From: Streptomyces sp. cf386 | Lineage (GTDB): Bacteria > Actinomycetota > Actinomycetes > Streptomycetales > Streptomycetaceae | DNA: 64,000 nucleotides | Assembly (NCBI RefSeq): GCF_900103585.1 | Contig: NZ_FNHV01000003.1 | Location: 1-64,000, forward strand | Direction of reading: 5' to 3' | Shown: positions 40,230 to 49,364 of the stretch, in pieces | How positions within the stretch are numbered: position 1 is the first letter of the stretch | How the letters are laid out: the number at the start of each line of letters is the position of its first letter | Program-made: the position numbers and the translations under genes | The notes under the pieces: generated by a model | What the model saw: only the letters and a program-made list of their open reading frames with translations | The model's database searches: none | Told to the model about the DNA's origin: nothing

Positions 40230-41498
40230 ATGCCTGTGGAACACGACGAGGAGCACTTCGCGGGGCGGCTCGGCCACGCCCTGCACTCAACCGGTGACCA
40301 CTTCGAGGCCGACCGGGCCGCGCTCGTCGCCGGCGGGCTGGCGCGGGGACGCCGGCAGCGGCTGCGGCGGCGGGCCGCCGTGGCGGGCGGCGCGGCCGGG
40401 ATCGCGCTGGTCGGTGTGGGCGGGGCGCTGCTCGTGCCCTGGGACGGGACGCCCGACCCGCTGCCGTCCACGGCCACGTCCACCTCCATGTCCAGCGTGG
40501 CCGGGCAGCCGTCCGGCACACCGGCCACCGCTCCCGTGACCGCCGGCGAACTCATCGAGACGCTCGAAGGGCTGCTCCCCGAGGGCAAGGTCAGCGAGCA
40601 GGAGGGGAGGGGCGCCGAGGAGGCCATGCTCTCGCCGTACGCGCACCTCGTGTTCGACGACGGCAAGGGGCCCGGAGCCCTCAGCGTCAGCCTGAACCGG
40701 ATCGATCCGGGCAGCGACCGGGCCCGCCAGGTGGTCGACTGCCCCGACAAGGCCCTGATCCCGCACGACAGTTGCGTCTCCAGTCGGCTGCCCGACGGCT
40801 CCCTGCTCATGCTGTTCCAGGGCTACGAGTATCCCGACCGGCGCGTCGACACCAAGAGGTGGACGGCCGACCTGGTCACCCCGACCGGACAGCACATCTC
40901 CGTCAGCGAGTGGAACGCCGCCGCCGAGAAGGGCGCGCCGGTCAGCAGGCCCGAACCGCCGCTGTCCACCGGCCAGTTGAAGGAGCTGGTGACGGCACAG
41001 GCCTGGCGCGGATACGTCGACGCCATCCCCGAGGACCCGAAGAAGCCGGGGCCGTCGGCCACGCCGAGCACCGTCGTGGAGCCGGACGTGGACACGGTCC
41101 TGGCCACGCTCGTCCCGCTCCTCCCCAAGGGCGTCGAGGTCGTCGAGGAGGGCGACGACTACACCTACCTCGTCCTCGACGACGGCAAGGGCAGGAGCTA
41201 CGTCCAGATCGACGTGCAGCACGGCATGGGGGACGTCGCCGACGAGCTGTTCGGCGAGGACGCCGAGACGCTCCCGGACGGCACCAAGGTCGCCTTCCGG
41301 GAGAGCGGCGGCGACAAGGGCGTCGACGGCGCCGTGATGTGGACCGTCGACACCCTGCGTCCGGAGGGCTTCCGCGTCGTCATCAGCGCCCTGAACGCCC
41401 CGACCCAGCACGACGCCCCCAGCCGCGAGACCCCCGCCCTCACCAAGAAGCAGCTCCGGGAGATCGCCCTCAGCTGGAAGTGGGAGCAGTTCCGCTAG
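40230..41498 (+). CDS. Membrane protein with duplicated external domain, probable anti-sigma partner
   Basis: 422 residues. A cytoplasmic N terminus of about 48 residues ends in GRRQRLRRR, one membrane helix follows (AAVAGGAAGIALVGVGGALL), then a large external part. The external region is an internal duplication: TLEGLLPEGK...HLVFDDGKG and TLVPLLPKGV...YLVLDDGKG, each followed by LSTGQLKELV- or LTKKQLREIA-type ends. Its place 87 bases after the sigma factor gene, and its topology, suggest a signal-sensing anti-sigma factor, although no zinc anti-sigma motif is seen. Confidence 0.7.
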   Translation: MPVEHDEEHFAGRLGHALHSTGDHFEADRAALVAGGLARGRRQRLRRRAAVAGGAAGIALVGVGGALLVPWDGTPDPLPSTATSTSMSSVAGQPSGTPATAPVTAGELIETLEGLLPEGKVSEQEGRGAEEAMLSPYAHLVFDDGKGPGALSVSLNRIDPGSDRARQVVDCPDKALIPHDSCVSSRLPDGSLLMLFQGYEYPDRRVDTKRWTADLVTPTGQHISVSEWNAAAEKGAPVSRPEPPLSTGQLKELVTAQAWRGYVDAIPEDPKKPGPSATPSTVVEPDVDTVLATLVPLLPKGVEVVEEGDDYTYLVLDDGKGRSYVQIDVQHGMGDVADELFGEDAETLPDGTKVAFRESGGDKGVDGAVMWTVDTLRPEGFRVVISALNAPTQHDAPSRETPALTKKQLREIALSWKWEQFR

Positions 41499-41535
41499 GC
41501 CTCTACGGCTGCTGTCCGCTAGTTCTCTACGACTT

Positions 41536-42855
41536 CTAGAAGAACTCCGACCACGGCTGGTCCCAGACCTGCTTCACGCACAGCACCAGGAACAGCAGGC
41601 CCGCGATCACGAGCATCGCGTTGCTCACCGGCCCGTTGCGCCACTCCCTCGGTGTGCGGGAGGAGTTGAGGAGCCAGATGAGCGTGCCGGCGAGGAACGG
41701 GAGGAAGGCCGCGCCCAGGACGCCGTAGATGATGATCAGGCGGAAGGGTTCGCCCTGGAAGAGCAGGACCATGGGCGGGAAGGTCAGCCACAGCAGGTAC
41801 GCGCGGAACGGCCAGGAGCGTTCGCGTGCGCCGGAGGCGACCTCCTCGCCCTTCTGCTCGCCCTGCCCCCGGAAGCGGGCGAAGAAGTCCGCGAACATCA
41901 GGCTCACGCCGTGCCAGACGCCGATCAGGGAGGTGTAGGAGGTGGCGAAGAAGCCGATCAGGAAGAACTTGGCCGTCGCGGTGCCGTACTCCGCCTCCAG
42001 GATGTCGCTGAGCTGGAGGAGCCCCTTGTCGCCGCTGGCGATGGCCACGTTCGCCGAGTGCAGCAGTTCGGCGCCGACGAGGAGCATCGCGATCACGAAG
42101 ATGCCGGTGGTGGCGTAGGCGACGCGGTTGTCGAGCCGCATGACCTTCATCCAGCCGGTGTTCGTCCAGCCCTTGGCGTTGACCCAGTAGCCGTACGCGG
42201 CAAGGGTGATGGTGCCGCCGACTCCGCCGATCAGGCCGAGGGTGTTGAGGATCGAGTCCTTCTCGTCCGGGAGGACCGGCAGCAGGCCGGCGAAGGCGTC
42301 CGGGAGGTTCGGCGTGACGCGGATCGCGAGATACACGGTCACCACGAACATGACGCCCACCATGACCGTCATGACCTTCTCGAAGACGGCGTACTTGTTG
42401 AACCAGACGAAGACCAGTCCGACGAGTCCGCAGGCGATCGCCCACCATTCGAGGTCCATCACGTTCGGGAACAGCGCCTGGAGCGGCAGCGCGCTCGACG
42501 ACATCGCGGCCGCGCCGTAGACGAAGCCCCAGATCACGGCGTAGACGCCGAAGAAGTACGTGGTCCAGCGGCCGAGGCTCGCCCAGCCGTCGAAGAGGGT
42601 GCGCCCGGTGGACAGATGCCAGCGCCCCGCCGCCTCCGCGAGCGAGATCTTCACCAGGCAGCCGAGGACCGCTGCCCAGAGCAGCGTGTAGCCGAAGTTG
42701 CTGCCCGCGATGAGGGTGGCGACGAGATCGCCGGCGCCCACGCCGGTCGCGGCGACGACGATGCCGGGCCCGATGTAACGCCAACTGGACTTACGGGGGC
42801 TGGAGTCCGCCTCGCCCACCGGTGATGCCGCTGTGTTTCCCGTGGTGTCCGCCAT
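41536..42855 (-). CDS. Nramp-family divalent metal transporter
   Basis: 439 residues from the ATG at 42855; a GTG at 42912 would add 19, and neither has a clear ribosome site. About eleven membrane helices. GPGIVVAATGVGAGDLVATL corresponds to the first Nramp helix; the usual metal-binding DPGN motif there is replaced by GVGAGD, as in Nramp-related transporters that do not carry classical manganese. SYTSLIGVWHGVSLM is in the position of the helix 6 motif (MPH in classical members). The substrate is therefore uncertain. Confidence 0.8.
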   Translation of the reverse strand: MADTTGNTAASPVGEADSSPRKSSWRYIGPGIVVAATGVGAGDLVATLIAGSNFGYTLLWAAVLGCLVKISLAEAAGRWHLSTGRTLFDGWASLGRWTTYFFGVYAVIWGFVYGAAAMSSSALPLQALFPNVMDLEWWAIACGLVGLVFVWFNKYAVFEKVMTVMVGVMFVVTVYLAIRVTPNLPDAFAGLLPVLPDEKDSILNTLGLIGGVGGTITLAAYGYWVNAKGWTNTGWMKVMRLDNRVAYATTGIFVIAMLLVGAELLHSANVAIASGDKGLLQLSDILEAEYGTATAKFFLIGFFATSYTSLIGVWHGVSLMFADFFARFRGQGEQKGEEVASGARERSWPFRAYLLWLTFPPMVLLFQGEPFRLIIIYGVLGAAFLPFLAGTLIWLLNSSRTPREWRNGPVSNAMLVIAGLLFLVLCVKQVWDQPWSEFF

Positions 42856-42949
42856 GAGCGTCAAGAAAGCGCAAAGGCGCTGAGGGGACAAGAGGGCGTG
42901 CGCGATCTCCACCCAATGTGCTCACGGAGGTTTGGGGGGTCCGCGACCG

Positions 42950-43444
42950 TCACCGGCAGCAGTCGTCGGACCCGCACGTACCCAGCTCGAACCACACCGT
43001 CTTGCCCGTCCCGTCCTGGTGGCAGCCCCAGCGCCGGGCCAGCGCTTCCACCAGGAACATTCCGCGGCCGTTCTCGGATCCGCCCGCGTCCAGCACGGTG
43101 GGGACTCGACGACCCGCGTCCCGCACCTCGCAGCGCAGGATCCCGTGCGCGGCGAACAGGGTGAGCCGGAAGCGGCCCGTCGAGTGCAGCAAGGCGTTGG
43201 TGGCCAGCTCGCTCACCAGTAACTCGGCCACGTCCGCCACGTCGTCCAGGTCCGCGAACCCCCATCCCTCCAACTGCCTTCGAACCTCCGCACGGGCATC
43301 ACGGACCACGGAGGGACGAGGGTCGTACTCGACGCTCAGATGGCCGGCCCTCATGGGCGGTTGGGGATACCCGGAGAGGTGCAGCATGGGTCCAGGGTGG
43401 CGGTACGGGGGTGCGGGCGCACGGGGAGGAATACCTGATTCCAT
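42950..43444 (-). CDS. RsbW-like ATP-binding (anti-sigma kinase) protein
   Basis: A compact HATPase domain: DVAELLVSELATNALLHS (N box), LRCEVRDAGRR (G1-like), ENGRGMFLVEALARRWGC and GKTVWFELG. Length 164 from the first ATG; ATGs at 43387 and 43354 are alternative starts (none has a Shine-Dalgarno). Such proteins bind sigma or anti-anti-sigma factors. It lies 42 bases after the MEDS-domain gene, so they are likely one operon. Confidence 0.82.
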   Translation of the reverse strand: MESGIPPRAPAPPYRHPGPMLHLSGYPQPPMRAGHLSVEYDPRPSVVRDARAEVRRQLEGWGFADLDDVADVAELLVSELATNALLHSTGRFRLTLFAAHGILRCEVRDAGRRVPTVLDAGGSENGRGMFLVEALARRWGCHQDGTGKTVWFELGTCGSDDCCR

Positions 43445-43486
43445 ACCTGTGTCGATCCGTACGCGCGCACCCGCACCGGGCCCCCG

Positions 43487-44407
43487 CTACCCGTACTGCA
43501 GCCGGACGCTCGCCCCCTCCCCTTCGTCGCGGACATCGACGTACGCGCACACCTGCCGGGCGAACCACAGCCCCTGCCCGGGTTCCAGTTCCGCGCTCGG
43601 CGGCGGTACGAAGCCCGCGAGCGGGTCGTCGACGCGGCGCGCGATGCGCAGTTCGGCGACGCACGCCGGGGCCTCGCCCCACAGCAGGGCCCCGTCGAGC
43701 GGGCCGAGGGCACCCGCCGCCTCCGTGACGGCCGTGGCGAACAACTCCGCGTCCGCGGCGGACAGTCCGCGGGCTGCCGCCCAGGTGCGTACGGCGTCGC
43801 CGGTGGGCGCCGGGCCGGGGAACCGCTCGGCGTCGGCGGGGGCCGGTGGCTGCGGTACGGCGTCGAGTTCCGCGGCGAGTCGGACCGGGTCCTCGTACAC
43901 GCCGGTGTCGGGGTGGGCGCGGCGGGCGGCGGCGACGATGGCGGGGCCCGCGACGCGGGCGTCGTAGGCGCACAGGGCCGTCGTCGCGAGTGGGGCGAAG
44001 AGGAGGTTGGCGAGGGCCTCGTAGCGGATCCACTCGGCGGTCTCCCGCGGCGAGCGGCCCGCTCGGCCGCCCCAGACGGGCTCCATGAGGAGATGGATAC
44101 GGCCGCCGGGGCCGGCGTTCGCGGCGAGGTAACCGGCGCCCTGGGCGATCGCGTTGGCGGCGGAGCCGGTGTACCACTCGGTGTGCGGGACGAGACCGAC
44201 GTCCTTCGCGTCGGTGCCGAGGGCGTCGCGCAGTAGGTCCAGGCTCGCGGGGGCTGCGATGGCCACGGGCGGGGGTTCGCCGGGGGCGGCGAGGGCTTCG
44301 GCGAGGAAGGGGAGGGCGGTGGCGAGGAACTCGTCGTCGGTGGCGTAGACGGCCATGCGATGGTCGAAGGGGGACTGGGACGGGGACGGGGCGGGTTGGG
44401 GGGTCAT
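43487..44407 (-). CDS. MEDS-domain plus RsbA-like ATPase regulatory protein
   Basis: 306 residues with AAGGAGGG before the ATG at 44407. The N-terminal MEDS (DcmR-like sensory) domain reads HRMAVYATDDEFLATALPFL, GAGYLAANAGPGGRIHLLME and IRYEALANLLFAPLATTALC. The C-terminal 110 residues are a degenerate RsbW/HATPase fold (ELEPGQGLWFARQVCAYVDV). This two-domain arrangement is used in sensing anti-sigma systems. It follows the LuxR gene by 56 bases. Confidence 0.82.
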   Translation of the reverse strand: MTPQPAPSPSQSPFDHRMAVYATDDEFLATALPFLAEALAAPGEPPPVAIAAPASLDLLRDALGTDAKDVGLVPHTEWYTGSAANAIAQGAGYLAANAGPGGRIHLLMEPVWGGRAGRSPRETAEWIRYEALANLLFAPLATTALCAYDARVAGPAIVAAARRAHPDTGVYEDPVRLAAELDAVPQPPAPADAERFPGPAPTGDAVRTWAAARGLSAADAELFATAVTEAAGALGPLDGALLWGEAPACVAELRIARRVDDPLAGFVPPPSAELEPGQGLWFARQVCAYVDVRDEGEGASVRLQYG

Positions 44408-44463
44408 GGGGTGGGCCCTCCTTGGGAGCCGGTGTCGGGTGTGCCGGTCGTGGGTCGTGGGGC

Positions 44464-47400
44464 TCAGCGCTGGGCCGCCACCCAGGCCGCGATCTGGCTG
44501 CGGTTGCTGAAGCCGAGCTTGCCGAGGATGCGTTCCACGTGGCCCTCGGCGGTGCGGCGGGCGATGACCAGGCGGTCGGCGATCTGCTGGTTGGCCAGGC
44601 CCTGCGCGACGAGTTCGGCGACCTCGGTCTCGCGACGGGTGAGGTGGACGCCGGTCGTGGGGTGGAGGGATCCGGGTCTGCCGTTCGCCGTGCGAGTGTC
44701 CGTGGTGCCGGTCGTGGTCGTGGCGGCGTCTGTTGTGCTTGTGGTGCCGGTGGGCCGTCCGGACTGTTTGAGCTGCTTGAGCTGTTTGAGCTTTCTGCCG
44801 TCGTTGATCGCGTAGTCGACTGTCTCCGTGAGGCCGAGTGCGGTGCCGCGTTCGTACGCCCGTCGGAAGGCCGGTCCGTCCAGGGCCTCGCGGGCGCGGG
44901 TCTCGCTGTCGTGGCGGGTCGCGTTGAGGGCCGCCGATCCCCAGCGGTCGCGGTCGATGGCGGACCAGGTGCGGTCCGCGGTGCCGAGCAGGACGGCCGC
45001 GCGTTCGTGGGCGCCGGTCTCCGTGGCGATGGCGGCCAGCAGGTCGAGGGTGAGGGCGATGCCGATGACGTCGTGGACGGCGAGCTTGAGGCGCAGGGCC
45101 TGGCGGGCGTGGTGTTCGGCCCGGCGCCACTCGCGCTGCACGGTGTGGGCGAGGGCGAGCATCCGCAGCACGTACGAGTGCACCCACTCCTCGCCGTGCC
45201 GTTCGCACATCTGCCGGGCGCGCTCGCAGACCTCGACGGCGCGGTCGGCCTCGCCCAGGAAGCCCAGCGCGCAGGCGAGTTCGACCTGGTCGAGGCCGTG
45301 CAGGCTCAGGTGCTGGCCGGGGACGGGGCCGCGGGCGACGCTGGCCTCGAAGTGCTTCAGCGCGGTCGGGAGGTCGTCCAGGAAGAGGGTGATGACGCCG
45401 ATGGCGTACTCGGCGTGCGCCGCCTCCGCCTCGTCGTCCAGGGCGCGGGCCAGGGCGTGGGCGTCGCGGGCGCGGGCGAGGCCGGCGGTGAGGTCGTGGG
45501 TGGCGGCGGCGAGGAGGCCCGCGATCCACAGGCCGCGGGCCCGTTCGCGGGTCGGCTCCGGGTTGGCGGCCAGGGCGCGGTCGAGCCAGTGGCGGCCCTC
45601 GCGGGGGGCTCCGCAGGCGTGCCAGTAGAACCAGAGGGTGCCGGCGAGGCGCAGTCCGGGGAGGCGTTCGCCCGGGGTGGTGAGGCTGAAGTCGAGAGCG
45701 GCGCGGAGGTTGTCCTGGTCGGCGCGGAGGCGGGCGACGATCTGTGGCTGGCCCGGGCCGAACCAGGCGCTCTCGCAGGTGGCGGCGCGGTGGAGCATCC
45801 AGTCGCGTTGGCGGCGGCGGGCGGCGTGTTCCTCGCCGGGGAGGCGGCGCAGGCGGTCCAGGCCGTAGTGGCGCAGGGTGTCGAGGAGGCGGTAGCGGGT
45901 GGTGTCGGGGGCGGACTCCCGGCACAGTACGGACTTGTCGACGAGGCCGGCGATGGCGTCGAGGACGTCGTCGGGGTCGATGCGGATGGCGGTGGCCGCC
46001 AGGGGTTCCTCGCCCCCGCCGCCCCTACCCGTCCCGTCCTCCAGGGGCGCGGCCCCTTCGCCCCCGCCAGGGACTCCGCCCCTGGACCCCACTGGGAGCT
46101 CCGCCCCCGGCCCCCCGACCTCGCCCACCCTCCCCCACGCTCGGCTTCGCTCACACGGGGGCACCCCCATCCCGACTCGGTCGGCCAAGAGGCCGGCCTC
46201 ACCCCTCGGCTCCCCCGACCAGGAAGCTCCGCCAGCCCGAACCACCCCCGCCGCTTCCTCCCCACCTGCCCCGGCTCCCCTCAGCGCCTCCTGCCCGCTC
46301 CTCCCGAATCCCCCCGCTGAGCCCTCCCAACCAGCCCCGAATCCCCGCGCCGACTGGCCCCCACCCGCCCCGGCTCCCCTCGCCGCCTCCTGCCCGCTCC
46401 TCCCGAATCCCCCCGCTGAGCCCTCCCAACCAGCCCCGAATCCCCGGGCCGGCTCCTGCCCGCTCGTCCCACATCCGCCCACCGGCTCCTGCCCCCCCGC
46501 CCCAAGCCCCCTCGCCGGCTCCTGCCCGCCCGCCCCGAGTCCCCCCGCCGACTGCTTCCCGCCCCTCCGAGCTCCCCCCGCCCCTTCCTCGCCCGCCCGA
46601 ACCACCCCCGCCACGTCCTCCCAACCCACCCGACCCGAGCCCGCCACGTCCCCCAAACCCATACGCCCCGCCCCCGCCACATCCCCCCAACCCACCCGAC
46701 CGGCCCCCGCCACGTCCTCCCCACCCGCACACACCGCCTCCGCCGTCTCGAGATCAAAGCTCCCGGCCAGCACCGACAACCGCGCCCACACCAACCGCTC
46801 CCGCTCGGTGCACAGTTCGTGGCTCCAGTCGACCGCTGCCCGCAGGGTCTGGTGGCGGGGCAGGGCGGCGGGGCTGCCGCCGGTGAGGAGGCGGTAGCGG
46901 TCGTCGAGGCGGTCGAGGAGTTGGGTGACGTCCAGGACTCGCATGCGCACGGCGGCGAGTTCGATGGCGAGGGGGAGGCCGTCGAGGCGGCGGCAGAGGC
47001 GGGCCACGGCCGCCCGGTTCGCGGCGGTCAGGCGGAAGCCGGGGACCACCGCGGCGGCCCGGTCGGCGAAGAGGGCCAGGGCCGGGTAGCCCTCCGGAGC
47101 GGAGAGGTCGCCGTCCGGGTCGGGGACCGGCAGCGGCCGTACGTCCAGGAGGTGTTCCTCGGTCAGGCCCAGGCGGTGGCGGCTGGTGGCGAGGATCCGT
47201 ACCCCGGTCGTGCCGTGCAGCAGGGCCGCGGCGAGTTCGGCGCAGGCCGGCAGCAGGTGTTCGCAGTTGTCGATCAGCAGGAGCAGCCGACGGTCCCGTA
47301 CCCGCTCCACCAGCGCCTGCAACGGCGGGCGCGCGGAGTGGTCGTGCAGGTCGAGGGCGTCGGCCGCGGCGAGCGGGACGAGCTCGGGGTCGTCCAGGCC

Positions 47401-47622
47401 GGAGAGGTGCACGTACCGCACGCCGTCCGGGAAGGTGCGCCGTACGGCGGCCGCGATGCGCGCGGCGAGGCGGGTCTTGCCGACGCCGCCGGGGCCGGTC
47501 AGCGTGACCAGCCGGGTCCGGGTCAGCAGCTCGCGGCCTGCGGCGAGTTCGCCGCGCCGGTCGACGAAGCTGGTCGTCTCGACCGGCAGTTGGTGATCCC
47601 GTCGTGGCGCTGATCCGCCCAT
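44464..47622 (-). CDS. Large ATP-binding LuxR regulator (AfsR/LAL-like) with expanded repeat insert
   Basis: 1052 residues from the ATG at 47622 (AAGGAA upstream). The NB-ARC-type ATPase domain has GPGGVGKT (43-50), RLLLLIDNCEHLLPA (Walker B) and ILATSRHRLGL. After AEAVCAGG, about 245 residues (roughly 297-540) are a Gly/Ala/Arg-rich repetitive insert; normal sequence resumes at PDDVLDAIAGLVDKSVL. A TPR-like region follows, then a C-terminal LuxR helix-turn-helix (LTRRETEVAELVAQGLANQQ, VERILGKLGFSNRSQIAAW). Without the insert the length (about 800) would be normal. It is the first gene of a regulatory run with the MEDS and ATPase proteins. Confidence 0.88.
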   Translation of the reverse strand: MGGSAPRRDHQLPVETTSFVDRRGELAAGRELLTRTRLVTLTGPGGVGKTRLAARIAAAVRRTFPDGVRYVHLSGLDDPELVPLAAADALDLHDHSARPPLQALVERVRDRRLLLLIDNCEHLLPACAELAAALLHGTTGVRILATSRHRLGLTEEHLLDVRPLPVPDPDGDLSAPEGYPALALFADRAAAVVPGFRLTAANRAAVARLCRRLDGLPLAIELAAVRMRVLDVTQLLDRLDDRYRLLTGGSPAALPRHQTLRAAVDWSHELCTERERLVWARLSVLAGSFDLETAEAVCAGGEDVAGAGRVGWGDVAGAGRMGLGDVAGSGRVGWEDVAGVVRAGEEGAGGARRGGKQSAGGLGAGGQEPARGLGAGGQEPVGGCGTSGQEPARGFGAGWEGSAGGFGRSGQEAARGAGAGGGQSARGFGAGWEGSAGGFGRSGQEALRGAGAGGEEAAGVVRAGGASWSGEPRGEAGLLADRVGMGVPPCERSRAWGRVGEVGGPGAELPVGSRGGVPGGGEGAAPLEDGTGRGGGGEEPLAATAIRIDPDDVLDAIAGLVDKSVLCRESAPDTTRYRLLDTLRHYGLDRLRRLPGEEHAARRRQRDWMLHRAATCESAWFGPGQPQIVARLRADQDNLRAALDFSLTTPGERLPGLRLAGTLWFYWHACGAPREGRHWLDRALAANPEPTRERARGLWIAGLLAAATHDLTAGLARARDAHALARALDDEAEAAHAEYAIGVITLFLDDLPTALKHFEASVARGPVPGQHLSLHGLDQVELACALGFLGEADRAVEVCERARQMCERHGEEWVHSYVLRMLALAHTVQREWRRAEHHARQALRLKLAVHDVIGIALTLDLLAAIATETGAHERAAVLLGTADRTWSAIDRDRWGSAALNATRHDSETRAREALDGPAFRRAYERGTALGLTETVDYAINDGRKLKQLKQLKQSGRPTGTTSTTDAATTTTGTTDTRTANGRPGSLHPTTGVHLTRRETEVAELVAQGLANQQIADRLVIARRTAEGHVERILGKLGFSNRSQIAAWVAAQR
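46000..46730 (-). repeat. Repeat-built insert in the LuxR regulator gene
   Basis: About 730 bp of C-rich (plus strand) low-complexity sequence between conserved ATPase segments. It contains a 99-bp-period duplication with 63 identical bases (46285-46347 and 46384-46446), many shorter degenerate units, and a copy of the dispersed element at 46129-46169. The frame stays open throughout, and the length of each main unit is a multiple of three. Confidence 0.88.
46129..46169 (-). repeat. Short G-rich dispersed repeat, copy B
   Basis: The reverse complement reads G-tract, TGCCCCCG, GAGCGAAGCCGAG and G-tract, matching copy A at 6974-7021 with few changes. It lies inside the LuxR insert and supports the view that the insert grew from non-coding repeat material. 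Confidence 0.6.
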
Positions 47623-47987
47623 GATCAGCCGTTCCTTGGGGGGTGTCGTCCGAAGGAGCCAGGAGTGGAGGAGCCGGGGGGAGTCGGAGGGTGCGGCGTT
47701 CCCCACCACTCCCGCCGCTCCCACCGCTCCCCCCTTGCGCGGTTCCTCACCCTCCCCCGCCCTCACGCCGCCCCGCACATCCGGATCACCCCCCTGGGTG
47801 GACTTGGTCGGGGGCCACTCCGCGCGGAGGGCACGCGCGTACACTGCGCGGCTGATTTTCGAAGGGTTCTCGCCATCGGTCAGCGAGTCACTCTTGACCT
47901 GCACATGCCACCACTCCACGATGAGCGCCACACCCGCACTACGTACGTCGCACTGAACCCCACCCCCCACTCCCACAAGGAGACTTC
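47623..47987. other. Divergent promoter region, LuxR regulator / carboxypeptidase
   Basis: 365 bases between divergent starts. It must contain both promoters. AAGGAGAC before the ATG at 47988 is the carboxypeptidase ribosome site. C-rich runs near 47650-47780 are low-complexity; I see no convincing operator. Confidence 0.45.
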
Positions 47988-49340
47988 ATGCGACTCCGCA
48001 TCCGCGGCTCAGGTGCCCGCAGCGGCAGACGTACCGCCGCGCTCGCCACCCTGCTCGCCCTCACCCTCGCGGCTCCCCTTTCCGCGAACGTGACCGCGAA
48101 CGCCGACAGCGCCGCCAAGGCGGCCTCCTCGGCCGACGACGTCCGGCAGTACGAGATCCACATGCACTCCACCGCCGAGGACCGCACGGCACTTCAGCGC
48201 ACGGGCGTGACCGTGGACGAGACCCACGGCCACGGCGTGGTCGTCTCCGGCCGCGCGGACCAGATCAAGAAGCTGAAGTCGCTCGGCTACGACGTCACCC
48301 CGCTCGGCGCGGTCCCCGACCGGTCCGCCGACGAGGACGACGTACGCCTCTTCGACTTCCCGTCCGGCGACTCGCGCTATCACAACTACGCGGAGATGAC
48401 GAGCGAGATCAACTCGCTGGTCTCGGCCAACTCCTCCATCGCGAGCCAGCGCGTCATCGGCACGTCGTACCAGGGCCGGAACATCGTCGCCATCAAGATC
48501 AGCGACAACGTGGGCACCGACGAGGCTGAGCCCGAGGTCCTCTTCACGCACCATCAGCACGCCCGTGAGCACCTGACCGTCGAGATGGCGCTCTATCTGC
48601 TGCGCGAGCTGACCTCCGACTACGGCACGGACTCGCGGGTCACCAGCATGGTGAACAACCGCGAGATCTGGATCGTGCCGGACCTCAACCCGGACGGCGG
48701 CGAGTACGACATCGCCACCGGCTCCTACCGGTCGTGGCGCAAGAACCGGCAGCCCAACTCCGGTTCGTCGTACGTCGGGACCGACCTCAACCGGAACTGG
48801 AACTACCGGTGGGGTTGCTGCGGTGGGTCGTCGGGGTCGACGTCCTCGGACACCTACCGGGGCGCGTCCGCCGAGTCGGCGCCGGAGGTCAAGGTTGTCG
48901 CCAACTTCGTGCGCAGCCGGGTCGTCGGCGGCGTGCAGCAGATCAAGGCCGGGGTCGACTTCCACACGTACAGCGAGCTGGTGCTGTGGCCGTTCGGGTA
49001 CACGTACTCCGACACGACGACCGGGATGACCGCGGACGACCGGAACGCGTTCGCGACCGTCGGGCAGAAGATGGCGGCCAGCAACGGCTATACGGCCGAG
49101 CAGTCAAGTGACCTGTACATCACCGACGGGTCGATCGACGACTGGCTGTGGGGATCCCAGAAGATCTTCGGGTACACCTTCGAGATGTACCCGTCCTCCA
49201 GTTCCGGAGGCGGGTTCTACCCGCCCGACGAGGTGATCGAGCGGGAGACGTCCCGGAACAGGGATGCGGTGCTGCAGCTGCTGGAGAACGCGGACTGCAT
49301 GTACCGGTCGATCGGGAAGGAAGCCCAGTACTGCAGCTAG
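47988..49340 (+). CDS. Secreted zinc carboxypeptidase (M14, carboxypeptidase T-like)
   Basis: 450 residues. A signal peptide (to about residue 38) and a propeptide (to about 120) precede the M14 domain. The zinc motif HxxE is in [12 protein letters not shown]; a third His ligand lies in [11 protein letters not shown]; the substrate-binding Asn-Arg pair is in [10 protein letters not shown]; the catalytic Glu is in [11 protein letters not shown]. The insertion with paired cysteines ([10 protein letters not shown]) is seen in Streptomyces carboxypeptidases. It removes C-terminal residues outside the cell. Confidence 0.93.
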   Translation: MRLRIRGSGARSGRRTAALATLLALTLAAPLSANVTANADSAAKAASSADDVRQYEIHMHSTAEDRTALQRTGVTVDETHGHGVVVSGRADQIKKLKSLGYDVTPLGAVPDRSADEDDVRLFDFPSGDSRYHNYAEMTSEINSLVSANSSIASQRVIGTSYQGRNIVAIKISDNVGTDEAEPEVLFTHHQHAREHLTVEMALYLLRELTSDYGTDSRVTSMVNNREIWIVPDLNPDGGEYDIATGSYRSWRKNRQPNSGSSYVGTDLNRNWNYRWGCCGGSSGSTSSDTYRGASAESAPEVKVVANFVRSRVVGGVQQIKAGVDFHTYSELVLWPFGYTYSDTTTGMTADDRNAFATVGQKMAASNGYTAEQSSDLYITDGSIDDWLWGSQKIFGYTFEMYPSSSSGGGFYPPDEVIERETSRNRDAVLQLLENADCMYRSIGKEAQYCS

Positions 49341-49357
49341 TCGGCCAGTTGGCCGAC
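49340..49357. terminator. Short hairpin at the carboxypeptidase 3' end
   Basis: GTCGGCCA/TGGCCGAC (49340-49347 with 49350-49357), tight loop, beginning at the last base of the stop codon. It lies between convergent genes and probably terminates one or both. Confidence 0.55.
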
Positions 49358-49364
49358 CGGCCGG

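Noticed and set aside
43487..45925. One very long minus-strand protein running from the MEDS gene through the LuxR gene
   Set aside because: Only the last 306 codons read as a real protein; the upstream part is an out-of-frame shadow of the LuxR gene with Arg/Pro-rich nonsense. A strong ribosome site marks the ATG at 44407.
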